A stretch of 64,000 bases of DNA from Planctomycetota bacterium (GTDB taxonomy: Bacteria; Planctomycetota; OFTM77): the NCBI GenBank assembly GCA_029260795.1, contig JAJDCO010000098.1:1-64000 (forward strand), given 5' to 3'. The notes below the pieces were generated by a model. It had not been told where the DNA came from, did no database searches, and worked only from the letters and a program-made list of their open reading frames with translations. Position numbers and translations under genes: made by a program. Positions 51,343-60,567 of the stretch are shown one piece after another. The first letter of the stretch is position 1; every line of letters starts with the position of its first letter.

Positions 51343-54300
51343 TCAGCGGCGCAGCACCGGGATCTTCCGACCGCGGGTCCACGGGGCGCCGGCCTCGTCG
51401 AGCGTCGTCTTGAGCTGCTCGAGATCGTCCTCGATCAGCTGACGGACGCCATCGATGGTGGCGCCGTACTCCTCACGTGCGATCTGTGCTTGGCGACGAT
51501 GGGTGCCGGTCGGACCATAGGACTGTCCGAACGAGCCGAAGTAGGCGTTGCGGAGGCGTCCCAAGATCGACGGCGAGCCCATCGCGAAGCGGTCCGGCTT
51601 GGTGGGGTCACCCGAGAGCGCCTCGCGGGCATCGGTCAACGCCAGCTCGATCCGCCGCGCCTCGTCGAGAAGCTCCGGGTCGAGCTTCACCGTGCGATCG
51701 ATCATCTGCTTGATGTCTTGCACCTGGCCGATCGCTTCATCGATGACACTCTGTGCGCCTCCGACCGCTCGCTGGAGCTCATCGAGATCCTGAAGAAATG
51801 CGAGCACCTCGCCGCGGTCCTGAGGAGGCAGGCTCGGCGTGCCGATGGCCTGCACCTCGAACGACTGGGCCTCGCCGAGCTTCTGGCTCTGGTCGTCGGC
51901 GCGTCGATACGCCTGCACCGTGTATCGACCTGGCGTTACCCGCGGGCCGCCAAACCCACCCGACACGGACGCATGACGCAGATTCCAGGTGACGCGGTGG
52001 AGGCCTTTGCCCGTCGGACCGGACACGCGGTTCACGACGCGTCCCGCGGAGTCTCGGATCTCGAGCCAGAAACGTGGGCTCTCCTCGCGATCCTCGGCCT
52101 TTAGCGCGGCCCAACCCGGGTACGGCGTGCCGGCTCCCGACTCGGCGAGCTTGCTCTCCTTCTCCTGTCGCTCACTCTTCTTCGTCTTCAGGCCTTCCTT
52201 CACGTGAAAGGTGAACACGGCACCGTAGGGCGGGTTGTTGGCCGAGTAGACACTGTCACCTTGAGAGCCCACTCGTCCGCCGAGCACGTCGTCGGGCTCA
52301 TACAGCCAAGCGTTCTTGATGGGGAAGAAAGCGATGTCCTTCTCGAGCCGCTCGGCGCTGAGATGCCGCAGCGGCGTGTAGTCATCGAGGACGTAGAAGC
52401 TGCGGCCGAAGGTGGCGGCCACCAGATCGTTCTCGCGGCGTTGGATCTCGAGGTCGCGGACCGAGATGGTCGGCAGGCCACCGGACATCTTCAGCCAGCG
52501 CTCTCCACCGTCGAGCGTCGTGAAGATGCCGAACTCGGTCGCCAGGAACATCAGTCTCGGCTGCACGTGATCTTGGATGATGCGCCAGACCAGGTGGCGA
52601 TCGGGCAGGTCTCCGACCAGAGAGGTCCAGGTTCGGCCGCGATCGGTGCTCTTGATCAAGAAGGGCCGGTAGTCGCCCTCCTTGTGATTGTCGAGGCAAG
52701 CGTAGACCGTGTTCACGTCGTGAAGATCGGCCTTGATGTCGTTGACGAACGCAAACTCGGGCACGCCCCAGATGCGCTCGACGCGGCGCCAGCTCTCGCC
52801 ACTGTCCTCGGTGACGTGGATCAGGCCATCATCGGTGCCGACGTAGATCAGACCTTCCTGCAATGGCGACTCGGAGACCGAGGTGATGTTGCCGTGCTGG
52901 GACATGGCGAGGAGGTCCCAGGTCGCGTCGATGCTCTGGACACGTCCCATGATCTCGAGTGTGAACCGATCGCGCTGCCGCGAGAGATCGGGGCTGATCG
53001 CTCGCCAGGAGTCGCCCCGGTCGTCGCTCCGATGGAGCTTGTTCGAGCCGAAGTACAGCCGCGTGTGGGAGTGCGGGCTGATGTGAATGGGGGCGTCCCA
53101 GTTGAAGCGCAGATCCTCCGCGCCCTGCTCGGGCTGAGGCCGGATGTCGATCGACTCTCCGGTGCGGCGGTCGAACCGTCGCAGGTATCCCTGCTGCGAC
53201 TCGCAGTAGAGGATGTTCGGATCATCCGGATCGATGGCGCAGTCGTGCCCGTCTCCGCCGATCGTGATCCGCCAATCGGCATTGCGGATGCCGTTGTCGG
53301 TCAGCGTCCGCGTCGGACCGTACTGCGTGTTGTTGTCCTGGGTGCCACCGACGACGTGGTAGACGGGCCAGTCGTAGTCGACGTCGACCTTGTAGAACTG
53401 CGTCAGCGGCAAGTTCGCCGTGAACGCATACGTCTCGCCACGATCGTACGACTTGTAGAGACCCCCATCGCAGCCCACGAGCAGGAAGTCGGGGTCGGTC
53501 GGGTGAAAGGCGACCGCATGGTTGTCGACGTGCTTGTTGTTGTTGCCGATCCCTTGCCAGGTCCGACCGCCGTCCTCGCTGCGTCCGAGCACGACGTTGG
53601 CCTGATAGATCACGCCTTCGCGATGGGGGTCGGCCCAGATCTCCTGATAGTAATGGGGCCCGGTACCGCCGCTGACATAGTCGCTCTGCCGGTTCCAAGC
53701 TTCGCCGCCGTTCTCGCTTCGCCAGAATCCACCGGTGCGCCCCGGCAGCTCGATCGTCGCGTAGACGACCTCGGGATCCTGTGGCGAAAGAGCCAGCGCG
53801 ATCTTTCCCACATCGCCGCTCGGAAGACCGCCTTGGAGTTGCCGCCAGGTGCGGCCGCCATCGGTCGACTTGTGAACACCCGACTCGGGGCCGCCGTTCA
53901 GGAGTGCCGCCACCGTGCGGTGCCGTTGATGCGTGGCCGCGAACAGGATGTCGGGGTTCTCGGGATGCATCACGACGTCCGTGACACCCGTGTAGGGACC
54001 TGCGGCGAGGAGCAGCTTCCAGCTCTGGCCCCCGTCCGTCGTCTGATAGAGTCCGCGCTCTCCACCCGGGGACCAGAGTGGTCCTTGCGCCGCGACGAAG
54101 ACGACATTCGAGTCGCGTGGGTCGACCACGATCTTGGCGATGTGCTCAGTCTGCTTCAGCCCGAGGTGCTCGAAGGTGGCGCCGCCATCGAGGCTCCGGT
54201 AGACGCCGTCTCCGAACGAGGAGTGCCTGCCGCCGACCGCTTCCCCGGTGCCCAGCCAAAGCGTGTCGCAGTCGTTGGGATCGATCGTGAGGCAACCCGT

Positions 54301-54579
54301 CGAGTAGACCGAGTAGCCGTCGAAGATCGGTGTCCAGGTCGTTCCGGCGTTGACGGTCTTCCAGAGGTTGCCGGAGCCGATCGCCACGTACCACCTGTTG
54401 GGATGGCAAGGGTCGACCGCGATGTCGGCGACTCGGCCCGACATGAGGGCGGGTCCGATCGAGCGGAAGCTGAGCGAGCTCACGAGGCCCGCATCGATCG
54501 AGGTTGGTCTTTCGGTGTCTTGGGCGTGGACCGGGGCGACCAGGCCCGCGAGAACCACGGCGATGAGAAGGCGATGCAT
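51343..54579 (-). CDS. Secreted sortilin-like BNR-repeat protein (glycosyl hydrolase-type annotation)
   Basis: The protein has 1078 residues from the ATG at 54579 (AGGAG at about 9 nt), with a signal peptide at 1-19 (LAGLVAPVHAQ). A ten-bladed-propeller-like body (about 30-740) carries many BNR/Asp-box motifs: STDGGRTWRQL, SEDGGRTWQGI, SDDRGDSWRAI, TEDSGESWRRV, STDRGRTWTSL. This is the VPS10/sortilin-like family, often labelled glycosyl hydrolase without proof of activity. A later Ig-like region (about 825-915, WNLRHASVSGGFGGPRVTPG) and a helical C-terminal 150 residues follow. It is probably a secreted binding or peptide-related protein. Confidence 0.85.
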   Translation of the reverse strand: MHRLLIAVVLAGLVAPVHAQDTERPTSIDAGLVSSLSFRSIGPALMSGRVADIAVDPCHPNRWYVAIGSGNLWKTVNAGTTWTPIFDGYSVYSTGCLTIDPNDCDTLWLGTGEAVGGRHSSFGDGVYRSLDGGATFEHLGLKQTEHIAKIVVDPRDSNVVFVAAQGPLWSPGGERGLYQTTDGGQSWKLLLAAGPYTGVTDVVMHPENPDILFAATHQRHRTVAALLNGGPESGVHKSTDGGRTWRQLQGGLPSGDVGKIALALSPQDPEVVYATIELPGRTGGFWRSENGGEAWNRQSDYVSGGTGPHYYQEIWADPHREGVIYQANVVLGRSEDGGRTWQGIGNNNKHVDNHAVAFHPTDPDFLLVGCDGGLYKSYDRGETYAFTANLPLTQFYKVDVDYDWPVYHVVGGTQDNNTQYGPTRTLTDNGIRNADWRITIGGDGHDCAIDPDDPNILYCESQQGYLRRFDRRTGESIDIRPQPEQGAEDLRFNWDAPIHISPHSHTRLYFGSNKLHRSDDRGDSWRAISPDLSRQRDRFTLEIMGRVQSIDATWDLLAMSQHGNITSVSESPLQEGLIYVGTDDGLIHVTEDSGESWRRVERIWGVPEFAFVNDIKADLHDVNTVYACLDNHKEGDYRPFLIKSTDRGRTWTSLVGDLPDRHLVWRIIQDHVQPRLMFLATEFGIFTTLDGGERWLKMSGGLPTISVRDLEIQRRENDLVAATFGRSFYVLDDYTPLRHLSAERLEKDIAFFPIKNAWLYEPDDVLGGRVGSQGDSVYSANNPPYGAVFTFHVKEGLKTKKSERQEKESKLAESGAGTPYPGWAALKAEDREESPRFWLEIRDSAGRVVNRVSGPTGKGLHRVTWNLRHASVSGGFGGPRVTPGRYTVQAYRRADDQSQKLGEAQSFEVQAIGTPSLPPQDRGEVLAFLQDLDELQRAVGGAQSVIDEAIGQVQDIKQMIDRTVKLDPELLDEARRIELALTDAREALSGDPTKPDRFAMGSPSILGRLRNAYFGSFGQSYGPTGTHRRQAQIAREEYGATIDGVRQLIEDDLEQLKTTLDEAGAPWTRGRKIPVLRR

Positions 54580-54686
54580 GCTGGGAGATCTCCTGGGAAA
54601 TCGAATCGAGGGGGGGCCGGCACTCGTTGAGCGAGGTCGGACATGGTACGCCGACGCGGAAGCAGCTGCCACGTCGGTTCGATCGC

Positions 54687-56108
54687 TCAGCTCCCGCTCT
54701 CGGCTTCCCGGGCCGGCAGTCTGCGGTCCAATGGCAGCGTCACGATGGCGCGCGTCTCGAGACGGATGCCGAACTTGTTGATTCGATGGCGCACCGTGTC
54801 CCGCGAGACGCCGAGCCGACGAGCGGCCTCACTCTGGTTGCCGTGACACTGCTCGAGGGCGCGCAGAAGCGTATCGAGCTCGAGGTCGTCCCACCGCAGG
54901 CTCGCACGATCGGGTGGCTGGGAGACCGAGACCGGCTCGGGGCGAGTCGCCTCCAACGCCGGACGGAGGAAGTCGAGCATCGAGGACTCGATGCTCGAGC
55001 CGTCTTCAAGCAGCACGACGCGCTCGACGGCGTTCTTCAGCTCACGGATGTTCCCGGGCCAAAGATGTTCGACCAGCCGTCTCATCGCGTCGGGGGCGAA
55101 CCCGCCGAAGCGCTTGTGGAAGCGGAGATTCAACGTATCCAGGAAGTGCCGGGCCAGGACCGGGATGTCCTCCACTCGCTCGCGGAGTGGCGGCAGGTGG
55201 ACGGGGACGACCTGCAATCGAAAGAAGAGATCTTGACGAAAGCGTTGTAGCGATACGGCTTCTTCGAGATCGACGTGAGTTCCCGAGATGATCCGGAGGT
55301 CGACCGGAATGTCCCGCGTGCCACCCAAGCGCTTGAGTGTGCGCTCCTCGAGGAAGCGGAGGATCTTGGCTTGGATGGGCATGCTCAGCTCGGCGACCTC
55401 GTCGAGGAACACCGTGCCGCCATTGGCGAGCTCGAGCAGCCCGAGCTTGAGGGTTTTCGCGTCCGTGAAGGCGCCCGGTTCGTGACCGAAGAGCTCGGAT
55501 TCGAGCAGGGCCTCGGGAATCGCGGAGCAGTTGATCGGGACGAAGGCTGCCGCGGCACGAGGACTGGACTCGTGCAGTGCGTGGGCCACGAGATCCTTGC
55601 CGGTACCGGACTCTCCCAAGAGCAGGATCGTGGTCGCGGCGCTCCGAGCGATCTTGAGGACGGTCGCTCGCAGCTCGCGCGTGATGGCGGCCTGGCCCAG
55701 AATGGCGTCGATGCTGCCGGTCGGCGGACCCGATCGTGCAGCGCGGGAACGCTCGACGACTTGGCGCACCGTACCCGCCAAGGGCCCGGGGGACCGCGCA
55801 TCGAAATGGTACTCGGCGCTGCTCGTGCGGCAGATCTCAAAGACCTCTCGGGGCGTGACTTCTGGGTCCACGATCACGACCGGGACCCGAGGCGTCGTCA
55901 ACCGCAACGCGGCCAGAACCTCCTCCACTTTTTCGCCCCGCAAAGGGGGACGAATGACCACCGCATCGAGACCCTCGGTGTCGATCAGCTCGATGGCTCG
56001 AGTCGAGTCCGGACGGGTATCGAGGTCGAACCCCTGGGCGGCGAAGGCGGTCTTCCAGCCCCGCTCGAGGCCCCGATCGGTGACCAGGAGAACTTTCCCT
56101 GAGGCCAT
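54687..56108 (-). CDS. Sigma-54-dependent activator with degenerate receiver domain
   Basis: The protein has 473 residues. Residues 1-115 have the receiver fold, but the phosphoacceptor position is Arg53 (DAVVIRPPL) and the loop lacks an acidic pocket, so it is a pseudo-receiver. The AAA+ domain (about 135-365) has Walker A GESGTGKD and the sigma-54 contact loop GAFTDA in place of GAFTGA. Walker B is GGTVFLDEV, with LWPGNIRELKN toward the end. The Fis-type HTH is at about 420-455 (NQSEAARRLGVSRDTVRHRI). It binds upstream sites and drives sigma-54 promoters. No partner kinase is adjacent, in line with phosphorylation-independent control. Confidence 0.9.
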   Translation of the reverse strand: MASGKVLLVTDRGLERGWKTAFAAQGFDLDTRPDSTRAIELIDTEGLDAVVIRPPLRGEKVEEVLAALRLTTPRVPVVIVDPEVTPREVFEICRTSSAEYHFDARSPGPLAGTVRQVVERSRAARSGPPTGSIDAILGQAAITRELRATVLKIARSAATTILLLGESGTGKDLVAHALHESSPRAAAAFVPINCSAIPEALLESELFGHEPGAFTDAKTLKLGLLELANGGTVFLDEVAELSMPIQAKILRFLEERTLKRLGGTRDIPVDLRIISGTHVDLEEAVSLQRFRQDLFFRLQVVPVHLPPLRERVEDIPVLARHFLDTLNLRFHKRFGGFAPDAMRRLVEHLWPGNIRELKNAVERVVLLEDGSSIESSMLDFLRPALEATRPEPVSVSQPPDRASLRWDDLELDTLLRALEQCHGNQSEAARRLGVSRDTVRHRINKFGIRLETRAIVTLPLDRRLPAREAESGS

Positions 56109-56262
56109 GTGCTTTTCCAGAGCCGTTCTCGGCGCGTCGTGAAACGCACCCTCGGTTGGAGAAGTCCGCGCTGTCTCTCACTCGAGGGGTTGCGGAGACG
56201 GATCCTAACCCACTGGCCCGGGCGAAGCATCCCCGGCGATCGGTCAGGCCAGGCATGAGTCG

Positions 56263-56304
56263 AGCCGAGGTCCCACTCGATGAGGGTGGGACCTCGGCTT
56301 TTCT
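56263..56304 (+). terminator. Rho-independent-type terminator in plus orientation
   Basis: AGCCGAGGTCCCAC (56263-56276) pairs perfectly over 14 bp with GTGGGACCTCGGCT (56286-56299), loop 9 nt, followed by TTTTC. The T-run is on the plus strand, yet both neighbouring genes are on the minus strand. It could stop antisense transcription, or the stem alone may end the minus-strand transcript from 57194. Confidence 0.75.
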
Positions 56305-56525
56305 CGGGAAGGCATGCCGCTCAATCAGGTGCCGTTCGAGGGCGGTTGGAGCACCTGGAAGCGACGGCCGACGCGACGCTCGAGCGAGGGTCGTGCGTCG
56401 GCGACGCGGCCGCGATTCTCCGGCTCACGACTGACCTTGGGGGAAGGCCGGGCGCGCCGGGCTCAGTCGATCAGTCCGGGAAAGGAGGACCGATCGACGG
56501 GCCGCATCATTCGGGAGAGCTCGGT

Positions 56526-57194
56526 TCAGCCCTTGATTCCGACGGGCAGGCGGACGCCGGTCCAAAGAATGTCAGTCTTCATGTCATCACCGTAGAACTC
56601 GGTGAGCAGCTTCTCGAAGCTCGCGAGCTTGGCCATCGGAGTGGTGGCCGTGATGATGAAGTGGCAAGTATCGGTCTTCTCGTTCGCGACGTGCTTGAAC
56701 TCCTTGAAGAGCTTGGCGTCCCGAATCGCGGTGTCGATCTCGGCCATCTGGTCGGCCGTGACGTCGCCCTGGACGAGCACTTCGCTGTGATTCTCGATCG
56801 CGAGCTTGGCCTGGTCGACGCGAATGCCGATCGGCTTGAGAGCCTTGTCGAGCTCGGTCAGACGGAGCTCACGCTTCTCGAGGATCGTGAAATGAAGCTC
56901 GTTCTTCTCGGTGTCGAGGCGGACGTTGTGGAAGCAGCTGCCTTCGGGCTTGTCGAGCTTGTCGGGCTTGTCGAGCTTGAGCTTAGGAAGCGCCGAGAGC
57001 TGCAGGTCGTTGACGATCTTTTGAGCGCGCACCGCGTTGTCCTTCGTCAAGCCGGTGACGGGAACCGTCCAGCTGGCGAGGTGACCGGCGGTGAGCTGAG
57101 TGTCTTGCTTCTTCGGGGTCGGCTGCGCCGTCGCGGAATCCGTGGAGGAGGCGACGAAAAGGGCCGTCAGTATCGAAAGCGTCATGAACTTCAT
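56526..57194 (-). CDS. Exported hypothetical protein with HMA-like alpha/beta repeats
   Basis: The protein has 222 residues from the ATG at 57194 with a signal peptide at 1-23 (ALFVASSTDSATAQ). The mature part has two beta-alpha-beta stretches reminiscent of heavy-metal-associated domains (LHFTILEKRELRLTELDKAL and QGDVTADQMAEIDTAIRDA), but without the CxxC metal site; single Cys residues occur in EGSCFHNV and TDTCHFII. KLKLDKPDKLDKPEG is a short lysine/proline linker. The function is unknown. It is a single gene, divergent from the glycosyltransferase. Confidence 0.65.
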   Translation of the reverse strand: MKFMTLSILTALFVASSTDSATAQPTPKKQDTQLTAGHLASWTVPVTGLTKDNAVRAQKIVNDLQLSALPKLKLDKPDKLDKPEGSCFHNVRLDTEKNELHFTILEKRELRLTELDKALKPIGIRVDQAKLAIENHSEVLVQGDVTADQMAEIDTAIRDAKLFKEFKHVANEKTDTCHFIITATTPMAKLASFEKLLTEFYGDDMKTDILWTGVRLPVGIKG

Positions 57195-57592
57195 GGGCGA
57201 GCTCCATTGAGAAAGGTGGTTGCCCCGTCGCGACCGGAATGGTCGAACGGGACGAGCGCCACGTCGGTGTGTGGCGAGTCGCATTCGGATTTCGATTCCG
57301 AGCTGCGACGGGAGCCTCCGGAAGCAAGCACCGCTCCAAGGTCGAGACGAAGCCGACTGGCGGGTGCGCCTGCCCGCTGGCAGGGCGTTTCCGGGTGAGT
57401 GCCCTCCGGCGAAGGGCGGGGACGACCTTCCGGCAGGATGTAGGGATCACCCCCAACCTGCGGGTGGAGCGCGCAGGGTGTCGTGTCTCAGCCAGGTGCG
57501 GCCCTCATCGAAGAAGCGCGGTTTCAATCGACACGCCGACGTGTCAAGGTCGAGCGTCGCTCGAGGACCGGACGAAGCCGGAGCGCTGCGCC
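57195..57592. promoter_or_regulatory. Divergent intergenic region with a palindrome near the glycosyltransferase start
   Basis: GACACG-CCGA-CGTGTC (57530-57545) is a perfect 6-bp inverted repeat, 48 bp before ATG 57593, and could be an operator or a transcript hairpin. The rest shows no gene; open frames here are arginine-rich. Confidence 0.35.
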
Positions 57593-58858
57593 ATGCAAGT
57601 CGTGATGATGACCAACACGTACCTTCCACATGTCGGTGGAGTGGCGAGATCGGTCGAGACCGTGAGGCGGGCGCTGCTCGCGCGCGGGCATCCAGTGACG
57701 ATCGTGGCGCCGGACTTCGATGAGGCGATCGAGGACGAGGACGGCGTGATCCGGCTCGCCGCGCTCCAGAACTTCAACGGCAGCGATTTTTCGGTCCGCT
57801 TGCCCTTGCCGAATCTACTCACAGCGCGCCTCGAGGACTTCGGAACCGAGCTCGTCCACTCGCATCACCCATTCCTCCTGGGCGACACCGCCTTGCGGGT
57901 CGCGGCCAGCCTGTGCGTTCCCATCGTCTTCACCCATCACACGCTCTACGAGCGCTTCACCCAGTACGTGCCCGGTGACTCACCCGCCCTCAAGCGCTTC
58001 ACCATCCGGCTCGCCACCGACTACGCCAACCTGTGCGACCACGTCATCGCGCCCAGCCAGAGCATCGCGAAGCTCCTTCGGGCCCGCGGAGTCACCACCC
58101 CGATGACGGCCATCCCGACCGGGATCGACCCGGCCGAGTTCGCCGATGGGGATCGCGTCGCGAGCCGTCGGCGCTGCGAGCTCCCGACAGAAGGGCTCGT
58201 CGTCGGACACGTCGGCCGGCTGGCGCCGGAGAAGAACCTCCCGTTCTTGGCGCGCGCGGTGGCGCGATTCCTGCACCAACATCCAGATGCTCGGTTCTTG
58301 GTGGTCGGGGACGGTCCAGCTGGAGACGAGGTCCGGCAGGTGTTCCGGCGAGAGAAGCTGTCGGAGCGGCTGCACATGACGGGCGTGATGAGCGGGGAGG
58401 ACCTGCGGGCCGCCTACCACGCGATGGACGTCTTCGCGTTCGCTTCGACGAGCGAAACGCAGGGCATGGTGCTCGCCGAGGCGATGATGGCGGGTGTCCC
58501 GGTGGTGGCGATCGACGCGCCCGGGGCACGCGAGATCGTCGTGGATCGCGAGAACGGTCGGTTGCTCGAAAGCGAGGACGAGGCGTCTTTCGCGCAAGCG
58601 CTCGGAGAGCTGGCCGAGCTCACTGTCGACTTGCGTGCCGCTTGCAGCGAGGCGGCGCGTCGAACCGCCGAGGCCTTCTCGGTCGACGCGTGCACCGAGC
58701 GCGTGCTGACCGCGTACGAGGAGGCCCGGGAGCATCATGCCGGCGAAACGGTGGAGGACGATGCCTGGCACAACCTGCTCGAGCGCATCAAGACCGAGTG
58801 GCAGCTCTGGACCGATCGCGGCGAAGCCGTGATCGATTCCTTGCTCGACGAGGATTGA
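57593..58858 (+). CDS. Glycosyltransferase family 4 (GT-B fold)
   Basis: The protein has 421 residues from the ATG at 57593. The N-terminal domain has the glycine-rich acceptor loop NTYLPHVGGVARSVETVRR and VHSHHPFLLGDTALR. The donor domain has VGHVGRLAPEKNL, FLVVGDGPAGDEV and the E-x7-E-like nucleotide-sugar motif ASTSETQGMVLAEAMMAGVP. This matches the GT4 enzymes of the diacylglycerol glucosyl-/mannosyltransferase branch, which build glycolipids on the cytoplasmic face. The C-terminal 50 residues form an extra charged helix. The acceptor is inferred only from subfamily resemblance. It is a single gene. Confidence 0.88.
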   Translation: MQVVMMTNTYLPHVGGVARSVETVRRALLARGHPVTIVAPDFDEAIEDEDGVIRLAALQNFNGSDFSVRLPLPNLLTARLEDFGTELVHSHHPFLLGDTALRVAASLCVPIVFTHHTLYERFTQYVPGDSPALKRFTIRLATDYANLCDHVIAPSQSIAKLLRARGVTTPMTAIPTGIDPAEFADGDRVASRRRCELPTEGLVVGHVGRLAPEKNLPFLARAVARFLHQHPDARFLVVGDGPAGDEVRQVFRREKLSERLHMTGVMSGEDLRAAYHAMDVFAFASTSETQGMVLAEAMMAGVPVVAIDAPGAREIVVDRENGRLLESEDEASFAQALGELAELTVDLRAACSEAARRTAEAFSVDACTERVLTAYEEAREHHAGETVEDDAWHNLLERIKTEWQLWTDRGEAVIDSLLDED

Positions 58859-58879
58859 GGCGACGGCAGAGCGCTCCCG

Positions 58880-59425
58880 TCAATCCCGCTCGAGGAGTCT
58901 CTGACAAGCTGGATGCTCGCCCCACGCCGGTTGGAACCAGGGCCACACCTCGAGCTCGTCGATCGTGATCGCGTCTCGGTTCAAGAGAGGATCGAGGAGG
59001 GAGGCCACCGTGTCACCCCAGCGACTCCAGACGCTCCCTTCCGAGCGCTCGGTCAGGGTGAGGGCCATCTCCGTCAGCGAGTACGCCAAGCCGAATCTCA
59101 GCTCATCGTGCTCGAGGTCTTCGCGAAGGACCTCCTCGACGGCCTGGTCGGCAGACTCGAAGTCGGAGCGGGCGAGTGCGATCTCGGCCATCGTCAGGCG
59201 GGATCGGAGGAGCTGTTGATGAAGGTCCAGGTGATCCGGCCTTCGATCTCGGCGCACTTGCAGCAACGTGATCGCTTGACGAGCCAGTGATTCGGCGCGT
59301 TCCGGGGCTTCCCGGATCAGGGACCGGCCGAGAATCGTCCACGTCTTGGCGAGCCGAACCGCGATGTCGTCATCCTGGGGACGCCGCTCATGCACCGAGC
59401 CGAAGATCTCGGCCACCCGCTCCAT
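58880..59425 (-). CDS. Helical-repeat (TPR-like) C-terminal part of the upstream kinase, separated by a frameshift
   Basis: The frame encodes 181 residues from ATG 59425: MERVAEIFGSVHERRPQDDD, then helical pairs AVRLAKTWTILGRSLIREA, SLARQAITLLQVRRDR, LLRSRLTMAEIALARSD. It overlaps the kinase frame by 109 bp in another register. Kinases with C-terminal TPR-like tails are common in this kind of genome, and the kinase frame loses its character exactly where this one begins, so the two were probably one protein. Independent translation from 59425 is possible but has no clear ribosome site. Confidence 0.65.
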   Translation of the reverse strand: MERVAEIFGSVHERRPQDDDIAVRLAKTWTILGRSLIREAPERAESLARQAITLLQVRRDRRPDHLDLHQQLLRSRLTMAEIALARSDFESADQAVEEVLREDLEHDELRFGLAYSLTEMALTLTERSEGSVWSRWGDTVASLLDPLLNRDAITIDELEVWPWFQPAWGEHPACQRLLERD

Positions 59426-60567
59426 GAGTGCGATCTATTCTCGCCCGCCTTGATGAGGAGCTGCTCTTGCGCCGCCTCCATGCCGGGGACGTTCTTGAGC
59501 GAGCCGTTGACCAGCCACTGGAGAGCATCTTCGATCGTCTCGAGGCTGGCGCCCCGATCTTCGAGAGCCGCCTCGAGCTGGACGTTCTTCTCCTCGACGT
59601 CCATCGCTTTGAGGCAAACGGTCTCGACGTCGCGAGGCAAGGCCGGGTTGAGGGCGCGCAATGGGCGCGGTTGGCCGCCCAGAACGAGCTGCCGCGTGGT
59701 CAGTGCGTCCTCGGAACGGTAGGGACATCGAAGCGTGAGCGTCTCGTACAACGAGACGCCGAGCGCGTAGACATCGCTGCGCGCGTCGAGGGGCTCACCG
59801 CGGATCTGCTCGGGCGACATGTAGAACAAGGAGCCCATGACCGAGCCCGTTCGCGTCAGCTTGTCCGAACGCTCGGAAGCCGCCAGGCCGAAGTCGAAGA
59901 GCACCGGGTGTCCGTCGTCCAGCACCATGATGTTCGACGGCTTGATGTCGCGGTGGAGCACGCCGCGCTCGTGAACGTAGTGGAGTGCGCGGGCGGCTTG
60001 CGCGATCAAGCGCAGCGCTCCTTCGTGCCAGGTGCGATGCAGGTCGACCGCGGTCGGCGCCGAGTCGTGGGACGGCACGGCTTCCGACCGACTCCAGTCG
60101 CTTCCGCTCAAGGCGCCGGCTGCGCGGCCCGGGAGTGTCTCCAATCGCTCGCCGAGCGTCCGGCCCTCGAGCAGCTCCATCGCGAAGTACGGAATGCCGG
60201 ACTCCTCGCCGTAGCTCAGCACGCGAACCACGCCCGGATGCTTCAGCTCGGCCAAGACGCCGGCTTCGCGTTGGAACCGCTCGCGCAACGATTCGAAGTA
60301 GAGCTGCTCGGGGCGGATCAGCTTGAGGGCGACCTCGCGTTCGAGCGACTCCTGAACGGCGAGGTAGACGACGCCCATACCGCCGCTGCCGAGCTGTCCG
60401 AGCAGACCGGCCCTTCGCAGCAGACCGAGCCGTCGGCGGAGGTGATCTGCCTCATCAGGATGCGCCTGGCACATCTCCTCGAGTCCGTCCCAGCCGATCT
60501 CTTGAATCCGTTGAATCGTCTCGAAGACGAGATCGGCGGGCGGACGAGCGGACGCGCTGTCGCTCAC
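59317..60567 (-). CDS. Ser/Thr protein kinase, frame-shifted at its C-terminus
   Basis: The product has 416 residues from GTG 60567, which overlaps the stop of the isomerase gene (GTGA). The kinase domain is at about 55-300: LGSGGMGVVYLAVQE, VALKLIRPE, VLHRDIKPSNIMV, LFDFGLAA, MSPEQIRG, SDVYALGVSLYET. After CLKAMD the usual end of the fold is replaced by a helical stretch (VEEKNVQLEAALEDRGASL). Near 59437 the frame turns into arginine/serine-rich text (RSHSWSGWPRSSARCMSG), while the next frame continues IALMERVAEIF. A one-base indel (real or sequencing) best explains this. Confidence 0.8.
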   Translation of the reverse strand: MSDSASARPPADLVFETIQRIQEIGWDGLEEMCQAHPDEADHLRRRLGLLRRAGLLGQLGSGGMGVVYLAVQESLEREVALKLIRPEQLYFESLRERFQREAGVLAELKHPGVVRVLSYGEESGIPYFAMELLEGRTLGERLETLPGRAAGALSGSDWSRSEAVPSHDSAPTAVDLHRTWHEGALRLIAQAARALHYVHERGVLHRDIKPSNIMVLDDGHPVLFDFGLAASERSDKLTRTGSVMGSLFYMSPEQIRGEPLDARSDVYALGVSLYETLTLRCPYRSEDALTTRQLVLGGQPRPLRALNPALPRDVETVCLKAMDVEEKNVQLEAALEDRGASLETIEDALQWLVNGSLKNVPGMEAAQEQLLIKAGENRSHSWSGWPRSSARCMSGVPRMTTSRFGSPRRGRFSAGP

